DNA of 64,000 nucleotides from positions 4,657,501-4,721,500 of the forward strand of contig NC_085127.1 of the NCBI RefSeq assembly GCF_030269925.1. The letters run 5' to 3'. The translations under genes were made by a program, and so were the position numbers. This document shows positions 1-12,000 of the stretch, one piece after another (position 1 is the stretch's first letter; the number at the start of each line of letters is the position of its first letter). This DNA is from Bombyx mori. Its lineage: Eukaryota; Arthropoda; Insecta; Lepidoptera; Bombycidae. The notes below the pieces were generated by a model that had not been told where the DNA came from, did no database searches, and saw only the letters and a program-made list of their open reading frames with translations.

Positions 1-8
1 TGTTAAAG
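1..8 (+). CDS. Ptpmeg2: Ptpmeg2 exon end (CRAL-TRIO domain), cut by window edge
   Basis: The first 8 bases are the last codons (..M-L-K) of a CRAL-TRIO exon, followed by the 5' splice site GTATGTAA at 9-16. This is inferred from the duplicate at 6912-6973, which shows 62 bases of the same exon and reads DSKYTNFDYELSQKILTMLK, matching the MEG2 stretch just before the exon at 30582. The phase (ends after a whole codon) fits that exon. Confidence 0.85.
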
Positions 9-3000
9 GTATGTAATTGTCTGGAATTGTTTCTCGCCGGATCTTCTCAGTGGGTCGCGTTTCCGATCCGATAGTGATTCTGCGAAGCACTGGTCTTGCT
101 AGGGTCAGTGTTAGCAACACTCCGGTTTGAGCCCCGTGAGCTCACCTGCACATGTTAGGGCGAAGCTGAAAATATAGCATTGAGCGGCTGTCAGCATAGT
201 TAGGAAAAAAATATTCTGGCATTACGGAATAGATTCTGCGGATTGAAATAAAATGGGCTTAAATAAGGCCGGTACCATCGTATCAATTATTTTGTCGCTA
301 AACTTGGTTAAACGTTAAATTAACATGCTTTTTTTGCATTGTACCGTTAGTAACACGCTTTTATTGACTTGAACTGTTTTATCTATAAAACGGAATATTT
401 CAACGCTATTTTTACGAACTTCATGACGTTCGTTTAAATTGATATAATTTGTAAACGTATCAAGGACCGATGACAGCGTAATAATGTTATTGACCAAGCT
501 ATGGATACTGTAGACAAAAAAAGTACAAAAAAAAAATAATTTAAAATTTTACTTCTGTTTTGCTATTCATTAATGCAGCACCCGTTTTAATTCTTTTTCC
601 AAGTAGATTTATTATTTAATTGGGTCGCGACAAGTTCCATCGATTTATCATACGTCCTTGCGCCAACAAGGCGAACTTCGATTACGTTATAAGGAAAAGT
701 GGGTGCGTAATTGGAACATATAACTGTCTTTTTCGTTACGTCGGTAATGAATGACTATTACGTTACGTACGACGTCATGTTCTTCGGCGTTTTTGTTTGT
801 TTGTTTGATAACTTCCCCATCACTAGATTTTTATAGGGATCTTATCATTAATGAACGCGTTTCAATTATTCATACTGTTGTAGATTTTTGGTAGCGATTT
901 GACCGTTGTGGTAGTAGTAAGAGGAGTAGTAGTAAGTACTAATTGATATATGTTTTAGATAATCTGTAGTTCAATATTCCACAGCATTGATACTATGGTT
1001 TCCCTTGCTATATCTACTATCTGGCTGTTTATTATCTATATATTTAAACGTATATAAGTAGGTTTGTTTGTCAGTCTCTGGTACCCATAACACAAGGAAT
1101 GGTAAATTGGTGCCAGACCGTGCGTGTTTTTTCCCCAGTTATTTTATTTATTATTATTATTCTAGGGTGTTTATGAAAATCGGTTACAATAAAAAGTTAA
1201 TTTAACAAAACTAGATCAATCTATATATATAGTGGTAGGGCATCTTTTGAAGCTAGATAGGTTGTCGTCATCATACTTGTTTCTGCTGCTAAGTAGACAT
1301 GCGTTTTGGTTTGAAGGGTGAGAAAGCAGTTGTACTGCACAATTCACCTTTTTTTCATTGGTTAGATTGGAGAACGTGAGTTCATTGACATCATAAAGGG
1401 AATGCCGCTATTCGTCTTCTGGCGTGAAGTCGAAGTCGTCGTGGTCTAAAGGACAAAACGTGCGCCTAATGTCCTTTATTGTAAGAATAATTGTCGTTGC
1501 GGCGGAAGCTTATTCGTCTTTTCGCATTAAAAGTGTACAATTTCCAAAAATATTCGAAATTGAGTTAATATGCGGAATCATTTGGTTTCGCCAGTATTTT
1601 TCTCATAAATACTGTCAAAAGAGCGTAGTTTAGTTTTAGTTTTTTTTTTAGTTTAGATTACCTATGTTTTGACTAGTATTAACAAAATTAATACATAATT
1701 TTATCTTACTTTAAAAGACAGATAATGTAACTGGTAAAAAATAAAAAATAAATGTTGCAAAGATGATTAATATTAAAAATATCACATGTTTTAAACCTTT
1801 AAAACACTCTCCTGTAAAATTAGTAAGTTTTGAGATTATACAGTTTTAATGTGAGAAGACGATATGTAGAGACAACATGTTCCGCTTGAACGAGAGCTTA
1901 AAGTCTGGACTACTTTGAAATAACGACAAAGGAATTCTATGTAATCCAATTAGCTAACTCATTGAGTATCTAGCCGGGTCTTCTCAGTGGGTCGTGACCC
2001 GGTAGTAGATTCTGCGAAGCACTGCTCTTGCTAGGGCTAGTGTTACCAAATTATCTCAGGTTGAGCCCGCGAGCTCACGTACCCGTCGGCGCGTAGCTAG
2101 AATAACCTCTTAGGCTACCAGTGAACAGGTAAAAATAAAAAAGCAATTAGCATTATTAATTTTTGAATTATTCATATACGAAGAACTTGGACAGTTGTTT
2201 TCGTAAAGCCTCGATGTTGCTCATTAATCTTTTACGAGGTGTTTTTTTATATAATATAAAAATGTTAAGTGTTCCTTATACGTTATTTTCCGTCATACAA
2301 CGTTTCTTTCAAACCTCGAACATGAAACGGTGATTATGAAATTTTACAATAATATTTGTAGGCCCAAAGAACGTTACAATAAAAAGCATAAATTATCGCG
2401 TAAATAACGTTCTGCTCTTCCTAACCAGCATTTCGTTGTACTAGGCTGCACTAAAAGTATCGGGAATGGAATATTTCCACTGTTCCTGTCAATTTAAAAT
2501 CTTTTTAATTGAAAACTCCTTGGTTTTAAAAATCGAATACCATTTATTTATTTAAAAAAAGATTCTCGGTCTTGTCACGAGGTTTTGTCAAACTTGTTTA
2601 GTCGTTGAGAAAATGGAATTGACTCGAGAAAATTCAAGAGCGATGATTTATTATGACTTTCGAAGTGGTTTAATACAAAAACAGTGTGTTGACCACAATT
2701 TCGAAGTGGTTTAACACCAAAACCACAATTTATCGCTGGTTTGCTGAGTTTCAACGTGGACGTGTCAAGCTCAGTGATGATCCCCGTCAAGGTCGTCCAA
2801 AAACTGCAGTCATCCAAGAAAACATTGATGCTGTGCGTAAGCTGATTGAGGAAGATCGACATGTGACATACCGCGAAATTCAGGCAACTTTAGACATTGG
2901 CATGAGTCAAATACAAATAATCTTGCATGAACAATTAGGTGTAAAAAAGTTGTTTTCCCGATGGATACCGCATTCGCTCTGTGAAGAGCAAAAAGCGGCT

Positions 3001-6000
3001 CGCGTTACTTGGTGCGTCAGAACTCTCGAAAGATTCCACGCAGGATCCTTAAATGCTGTATACAACATTGTATCAGGTGACGAATCCTGGATATACGCGT
3101 ATGAACCCGAAACAAAAAACCAGTCACGAGTTTGGGTGTTCGAAAATGAGTTAAAGCCAACAAAAATTGTTCGTTCACGGAGTGTTGCAAAAAAAATGGT
3201 GGCCACGTATGTCTCCAAAACCGGCCATGTTACGACTATTCCTCTTGAGGGACAAAGAACGGTTAATGCAGAATGGTATGCTAGCATTTGTTTGCCACAG
3301 GTCGTTTCTAAACTCCGTAAAGAGAACTCCAACCGCCGCATCATCCTCCATCACGACAATGCGAGTTCTCACACCGCGCACAGAACAAAAGAGTTTTTAG
3401 AGCAAGAAAACATAGAATTATTAGACCATCCGCCGTACAGCCCCGACCTAAGCCCTAATGATTTCTATACTTTCCCTAAAATAAAGAATAAATTGCGTGG
3501 ACAGAGATTTTTATCACCTGAAGAAGCTGTGGACGCCTACGAAACGGCCATTTTGGAGACCCCAACTTCCGAATGGAATGGTTGCTTCAATGATTGGTTC
3601 CATCGTATGGAAAAATGTGTCAAATTTCGCGGAGAATACTTTGAAAAGCAATAAATACATTTTTAAATAGTAATGTTGTGTCACTTCGTTAATTCCCGAA
3701 ATTTTCAGTGCCACTCTCGTAACGCGCTTTTCGTTTACGCCGAAGTGAAGAAGTCTGATTGAGTTTCGGTACAGGTTCGCGAAAAAATTGGACAAGTACG
3801 AGTGAAACTGATGGTTTTGGGTGTAAGCTGTGCTTCATTGTAAACAAGACAAGGCTACGTAACCGGGCTGAACTAATCTTGTTCATGTAGTGTATGCTAT
3901 GAACGAATACATATATGTATATATACATAGTCTGGCCATAAATACTGTTACAATTAAAAATAACAAAAATTCTATTGCAAATAACATTTATTACTTTTAA
4001 TGTTAGTTTTTAGTGTGTTAGTTTAATACATAAATATAAAACAATTTAAAGTATAAAAAGCTTATTCGAAGTGGTCTCCATTGGCTGCAATACAGTCCTT
4101 TAAGCCAGTTATCAATAGAAGCACGCACTCTTTCCATGGGAAAGTTTTTCACTGCCAATCGTACGGATTGTTTTAGGGACTCCAAATTATCATGGCGTTT
4201 AGAGCAGGCCGCACTCTCTAAAACTGACCATAAATCATAATCCAGCGGATTAAGATCGGGACTAGAGAACGACCAGTCTTCAGCTCTGATGAAGTCCGAA
4301 ACGTTTGTTTCCAACCAAGACTGCGTAAACTACTACAAGTTTTGACTCCTTTGCCTGTCTAGTTGACTGAACAAAAGCATAAACAACTTATACAGGGTAA
4401 TAACATGTTATACTAAATACAGCGACTTATTGGCGAAAACGTGAGGAGCTAAGTTGTGTGTGTTTTGTTATTTTTTTTTTGTTTGGTGTTTCTTCAGTAT
4501 TAAACTTTTATCAACTGTTTGTCGACGATATTTGTGAAAGTGCACACATATGGGAAAATGAAACATAGACGCTGGACGTGATCTGGAGTCTTATTGTTCG
4601 GGTTTTTAGAGTAGGATTGTAGTCGTTTTATTCTATCTAACGGCTCTATTTACTTTGTCCCTACAGACAATAAGAAAGGTTTCCGCAACCAGACGAGTTA
4701 CAAGTACCTACGTCAGCTCATTTAACCATGTTCACAAAGCGTAACTACTGTTATTGAGTTATTATATTTACCAATATCATTTTTCAGTTCAGAGTTTTCC
4801 ATTGTCGACCCTCGATATATCAATCCCAGGTGGGTGACGGCGTTGTGACCTTTACGCGCTCCGGTTAATCACTTACTACACGGGCCGGGTGTTGGTTTAT
4901 CCAACGACGCAAAAAAAAAACTTGTATGTTTATCAAAATCAACGAGTTAAAAGTACGCATGTCTCTGTTGTGCCGGCTACCGATTTCCTTTTCACTTTTC
5001 CGATGTCACGATATAGCACACTCATCGTGCATATTAAAATTCGTAGCGTAATTCTGGCGTAGCGGGTTGGGCGGATGCGAAACGTAGTCGTTGGGTAGGC
5101 GCCCGCCCCGGCACGAGCCTGACGTCAGTCGAGCGTCCGAGCGCGACCCGAACGCACGTGTCTGCTTTATTTACGACGTTTCGACCGTGGCATTTCGATA
5201 ACGCGTACACACTGTGTGCGAATCCAATATATATCTCAACTAGTAACTACACTATCAATTGTAAACTAATCTAGAACGCAAAAAACAAAGCGGTTTAGCT
5301 TTACGCAAACAGGTGTTGATTCCATATCAGTGCTATTGTAGGTTGTTTTGTTAGTCGAGTGTTGCCGTTTGCAGTGTTTAATGGCTATCACGGTGTGCAA
5401 TAGAGAAGTGTTCTCGTTTGACCATCAATCGTATAAATGAAGATAGTTTATCATCAAGTAGCCGATCGATAGAGACAGCCGAAGCGATTGATGCTTTTAA
5501 CCGCATTGCCTATCTGAGGTGAGCTGATAACAAGTTTTTGACATTTTACGATTATTCCGCCTCGAGAAATACAAAGCCCATCCCTAGTGAATGCGACGAA
5601 TATAAATGCACTAATAATAAACCAGTAAAACGTACAAGTCAAAAATAGAACAAGTGTTAATTAGGCCGGCCGAGAAATAGAAGCAAACTCGAAATTGAGC
5701 CTTGAAAATGCTCTAGTAAATATTTATAAACATACTCTGCACAATAATAAACTAGTTTATGTTCGTATGTTAAATTTCACGAAAGTATCAATAACGGAGC
5801 CACTCGTAATTTATATTGCGAACTTCCAAGACGTGCTTCTAAGAAAATGACTACTTGGAACGATGTAATTTTGTACGCCCACATCGTCGAGCGATGATGA
5901 CCAATACGTGTATGTGAAAATAAATTAACGAACCACATTTTTAATATATTAGAACAAGACAAATAGATTAGTGGAAGCTAAAATTGTTTTAAACAATACG

Positions 6001-9000
6001 TAATTAATGATTAAAATCCTCTTTTAAAGTATTTTTGAAAGATAAACAAAAGATATTTACGTTTAATTTTGAGCAGTGAAAGATGACGAAACATCGAACT
6101 TTATCTAACGTCGCAATTTATTTTTAGTCTTGTTTATTTCTCGATTGTCGGTGCGTATCGAACGGAAAGTTTGACGTTCTTTTGACTTGCAAACAAAACA
6201 ATATCTTGGAAGTTGATCGGTCTGCGATTGTTAGATATAAATTTGAAGTTTTATTGAATTAAGTAGGCAGCGGCTTGGTTCTGCCCCTGGCATTGCTGAA
6301 GTCCATGGGCGACGGTAACCACTCACCATCAGGTGGGCCGTATGCTCGTCTGTTTACAAAGGCAATAAAAAAAAAATAGTCCTTCCTAGCGTCTAATTAT
6401 AAACACACAACGAAATAATGATTTTAACTAAATATTAATGTAATATACATTATTGCGTAAAATACATTTAAAACGAAATCAGTAATCGTCTTACGCCACT
6501 ATCTCTAATAGATAGATACTACAGTCGATAGCTGGAAAAGAGCGCATTCACGATAAACTTTGTACTTAAGAATGGATAAATTACGCGTTAAATTGCGGGA
6601 AAAGTGTATATTGGGTTTTTGTTATCTTATCGTAATGTAAAATGTATTCTAGAAAACGATATTTATTATGTATCTCAATACGTGGTATTATAATAAAATC
6701 GTAAACAGATTTTACAGTGTCGCTAATCTTTATAATTAGCTAAATCAATTTGGATGCGGATCTTGGGGATAAGAGTTACATAATAAATAGTAGGAAGCGT
6801 AGAACATAGAGATGTTTGCGTGCGAAACTTCGGACATAGCACGTCTTGAAAAAAATATGAATGTAAAGAAAGTAATCACCACGAAAAAATGTCGGTGTGT
6901 TAAGTGATGTACCGACTCCAAATACACCAACTTCGACTACGAGCTGTCGCAGAAAATATTGACTATGTTAAAGGTATGTAATTGTCTGGAATTGTTTCTC
7001 GCCGGATCTTCTCAGTGGGTCGCGTTTCCGATCCGATAGTGATTCTGCGAAGCACTGGTCTTGCTAGGGTCAGTGTTAGCAACACTCCGGTTTGAGCCCC
7101 GTGAGCTCACCTGCACATGTTAGGGCGAAGCTGAAAATATAGCATTGAGCGGCTGTCAGCATAGTTAGGAAAAAAATATTCTGGCATTACGGAATAGATT
7201 CTGCGGATTGAAATAAAATGGGCTTAAATAAGGCCGGTACCATCGTATCAATTATTTTGTCGCTAAACTTGGTTAAACGTTAAATTAACATGCTTTTTTT
7301 GCATTGTACCGTTAGTAACACGCTTTTATTGACTTGAACTGTTTTATCTATAAAACGGAATATTTCAACGCTATTTTTACGAACTTCATGACGTTCGTTT
7401 AAATTGATATAATTTGTAAACGTATCAAGGACCGATGACAGCGTAATAATGTTATTGACCAAGCTATGGATACTGTAGACAAAAAAAGTACAAAAAAAAA
7501 ATAATTTAAAATTTTACTTCTGTTTTGCTATTCATTAATGCAGCACCCGTTTTAATTCTTTTTCCAAGTAGATTTATTATTTAATTGGGTCGCGACAAGT
7601 TCCATCGATTTATCATACGTCCTTGCGCCAACAAGGCGAACTTCGATTACGTTATAAGGAAAAGTGGGTGCGTAATTGGAACATATAACTGTCTTTTTCG
7701 TTACGTCGGTAATGAATGACTATTACGTTACGTACGACGTCATGTTCTTCGGCGTTTTTGTTTGTTTGTTTGATAACTTCCCCATCACTAGATTTTTATA
7801 GGGATCTTATCATTAATGAACGCGTTTCAATTATTCATACTGTTGTAGATTTTTGGTAGCGATTTGACCGTTGTGGTAGTAGTAAGAGGAGTAGTAGTAA
7901 GTACTAATTGATATATGTTTTAGATAATCTGTAGTTCAATATTCCACAGCATTGATACTATGGTTTCCCTTGCTATATCTACTATCTGGCTGTTTATTAT
8001 CTATATATTTAAACGTATATAAGTAGGTTTGTTTGTCAGTCTCTGGTACCCATAACACAAGGAATGGTAAATTGGTGCCAGACCGTGCGTGTTTTTTCCC
8101 CAGTTATTTTATTTATTATTATTATTCTAGGGTGTTTATGAAAATCGGTTACAATAAAAAGTTAATTTAACAAAACTAGATCAATCTATATATATAGTGG
8201 TAGGGCATCTTTTGAAGCTAGATAGGTTGTCGTCATCATACTTGTTTCTGCTGCTAAGTAGACATGCGTTTTGGTTTGAAGGGTGAGAAAGCAGTTGTAC
8301 TGCACAATTCACCTTTTTTTCATTGGTTAGATTGGAGAACGTGAGTTCATTGACATCATAAAGGGAATGCCGCTATTCGTCTTCTGGCGTGAAGTCGAAG
8401 TCGTCGTGGTCTAAAGGACAAAACGTGCGACTAATGTCCTTTATTGTAAGAATAATTGTCGTTGCGGCGGAAGCTTATTCGTCTTTTCGCATTAAAAGTG
8501 TACAATTTCCAAAAATATTCGAAATTGAGTTAATATGCGGAATCATTTGGTTTCGCCAGTATTTTTCTCATAAATACTGTCAAAAGAGCGTAGTTTAGTT
8601 TTAGTTTTTTTTTTAGTTTAGATTACCTATGTTTTGACTAGTATTAACAAAATTAATACATAATTTTATCTTACTTTAAAAGACAGATAATGTAACTGGT
8701 AAAAAATAAAAAATAAATGTTGCAAAGATGATTAATATTAAAAATATCACATGTTTTAAACCTTTAAAACACTCTCCTGTAAAATTAGTAAGTTTTGAGA
8801 TTATACAGTTTTAATGTGAGAAGACGATATGTAGAGACAACATGTTCCGCTTGAACGAGAGCTTAAAGTCTGGACTACTTTGAAATAACGACAAAGGAAT
8901 TCTATGTAATCCAATTAGCTAACTCATTGAGTATCTAGCCGGGTCTTCTCAGTGGGTCGTGACCCGGTAGTAGATTCTGCGAAGCACTGCTCTTGCTAGG

Positions 9001-12000
9001 GCTAGTGTTACCAAATTATCTCAGGTTGAGCCCGCGAGCTCACGTACCCGTCGGCGCGTAGCTAGAATAACCTCTTAGGCTACCAGTGAACAGGTAAAAA
9101 TAAAAAAGCAATTAGCATTATTAATTTTTGAATTATTCATATACGAAGAACTTGGACAGTTGTTTTCGTAAAGCCTCGATGTTGCTCATTAATCTTTTAC
9201 GAGGTGTTTTTTTATATAATATAAAAATGTTAAGTGTTCCTTATACGTTATTTTCCGTCATACAACGTTTCTTTCAAACCTCGAACATGAAACGGTGATT
9301 ATGAAATTTTACAATAATATTTGTAGGCCCAAAGAACGTTACAATAAAAAGCATAAATTATCGCGTAAATAACGTTCTGCTCTTCCTAACCAGCATTTCG
9401 TTGTACTAGGCTGCACTAAAAGTATCGGGAATGGAATATTTCCACTGTTCCTGTCAATTTAAAATCTTTTTAATTGAAAACTCCTTGGTTTTAAAAATCG
9501 AATACCATTTATTTATTTAAAAAAAGATTCTCGGTCTTGTCACGAGGTTTTGTCAAACTTGTTTAGTCGTTGAGAAAATGGAATTGACTCGAGAAAATTC
9601 AAGAGCGATGATTTATTATGACTTTCGAAGTGGTTTAATACAAAAACAGTGTGTTGACCACAATTTCGAAGTGGTTTAACACCAAAACCACAATTTATCG
9701 CTGGTTTGCTGAGTTTCAACGTGGACGTGTCAAGCTCAGTGATGATCCCCGTCAAGGTCGTCCAAAAACTGCAGTCATCCAAGAAAACATTGATGCTGTG
9801 CGTAAGCTGATTGAGGAAGATCGACATGTGACATACCGCGAAATTCAGGCAACTTTAGACATTGGCATGAGTCAAATACAAATAATCTTGCATGAACAAT
9901 TAGGTGTAAAAAAGTTGTTTTCCCGATGGATACCGCATTCGCTCTGTGAAGAGCAAAAAGCGGCTCGCGTTACTTGGTGCGTCAGAACTCTCGAAAGATT
10001 CCACGCAGGATCCTTAAATGCTGTATACAACATTGTATCAGGTGACGAATCCTGGATATACGCGTATGAACCCGAAACAAAAAACCAGTCACGAGTTTGG
10101 GTGTTCGAAAATGAGTTAAAGCCAACAAAAATTGTTCGTTCACGGAGTGTTGCAAAAAAAATGGTGGCCACGTATGTCTCCAAAACCGGCCATGTTACGA
10201 CTATTCCTCTTGAGGGACAAAGAACGGTTAATGCAGAATGGTATGCTAGCATTTGTTTGCCACAGGTCGTTTCTAAACTCCGTAAAGAGAACTCCAACCG
10301 CCGCATCATCCTCCATCACGACAATGCGAGTTCTCACACCGCGCACAGAACAAAAGAGTTTTTAGAGCAAGAAAACATAGAATTATTAGACCATCCGCCG
10401 TACAGCCCCGACCTAAGCCCTAATGATTTCTATACTTTCCCTAAAATAAAGAATAAATTGCGTGGACAGAGATTTTTATCACCTGAAGATGCTGTGGACG
10501 CCTACGAAACGGCCATTTTGGAGACCCCAACTTCCGAATGGAATGGTTGCTTCAATGATTGGTTCCATCGTATGGAAAAATGTGTCAAATTTCGCGGAGA
10601 ATACTTTGAAAAGCAATAAATACATTTTTAAATAGTAATGTTGTGTCACTTCGTTAATTCCCGAAATTTTCAGTGCCACTCTCGTAACGCGCTTTTCGTT
10701 TACGCCGAAGTGAAGAAGTCTGATTGAGTTTCGGTACAGGTTCGCGAAAAAATTGGACAAGTACGAGTGAAACTGATGGTTTTGGGTGTAAGCTGTGCTT
10801 CATTGTAAACAAGACAAGGCTACGTAACCGGGCTGAACTAATCTTGTTCATGTAGTGTATGCTATGAACGAATACATATATGTATATATACTTAGTCTGG
10901 CCATAAATACTGTTACAATAAAAAATAACAAAAATTCTATTGCAAATAACATTTATTACTTTTAATGTTAGTTTTTAGTGTGTTAGTTTAATACATAAAT
11001 ATAAAACAATTTAAAGTATAAAAAGCTTATTCGAAGTGGTCTCCATTGGCTGCAATACAGTCCTTTAAGCCAGTTATCAATAGAAGCACGCACTCTTTCC
11101 ATGGGAAAGTTTTTCACTGCCAATCGTACGGATTGTTTTAGGGACTCCAAATTATCATGGCGTTTAGAGCAGGCCGCACTCTCTAAAACTGACCATAAAT
11201 CATAATCCAGCGGATTAAGATCGGGACTAGAGAACGACCAGTCTTCAGCTCTGATGAAGTCCGAAACGTTTGTTTCCAACCAAGACTGCGTAAACTACTA
11301 CAAGTTTTGACTCCTTTGCCTGTCTAGTTGACTGAACAAAAGCATAAACAACTTATACAGGGTAATAACATGTTATACTAAATACAGCGACTTATTGGCG
11401 AAAACGTGAGGAGCTAAGTTGTGTGTGTTTTGTTATTTTTTTTTTGTTTGGTGTTTCTTCAGTATTAAACTTTTATCAACTGTTTGTCGACGATATTTGT
11501 GAAAGTGCACACATATGGGAAAATGAAACATAGACGCTGGACGTGATCTGGAGTCTTATTGTTCGGGTTTTTAGAGTAGGATTGTAGTCGTTTTATTCTA
11601 TCTAACGGCTCTATTTACTTTGTCCCTACAGACAATAAGAAAGGTTTCCGCAACCAGACGAGTTACAAGTACCTACGTCAGCTCATTTAACCATGTTCAC
11701 AAAGCGTAACTACTGTTATTGAGTTATTATATTTACCAATATCATTTTTCAGTTCAGAGTTTTCCATTGTCGACCCTCGATATATCAATCCCAGGTGGGT
11801 GACGGCGTTGTGACCTTTACGCGCTCCGGTTAATCACTTACTACACGGGCCGGGTGTTGGTTTATCCAACGACGCAAAAAAAAAACTTGTATGTTTATCA
11901 AAATCAACGAGTTAAAAGTACGCATGTCTCTGTTGTGCCGGCTACCGATTTCCTTTTCACTTTTCCGATGTCACGATATAGCACACTCATCGTGCATATT

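Noticed and set aside
2575..2862. Minus-strand frames over the mariner transposase (2575-2862, 2907-3344 and copies)
   Set aside because: Antisense shadows of the transposase with no recognisable domains.
5454..5962. 60-codon frames in the duplicated unit (5454-5642, 5777-5962) as small genes
   Set aside because: Duplicated only because of the segmental duplication; AT-rich, no start context, splice sites or similarity.
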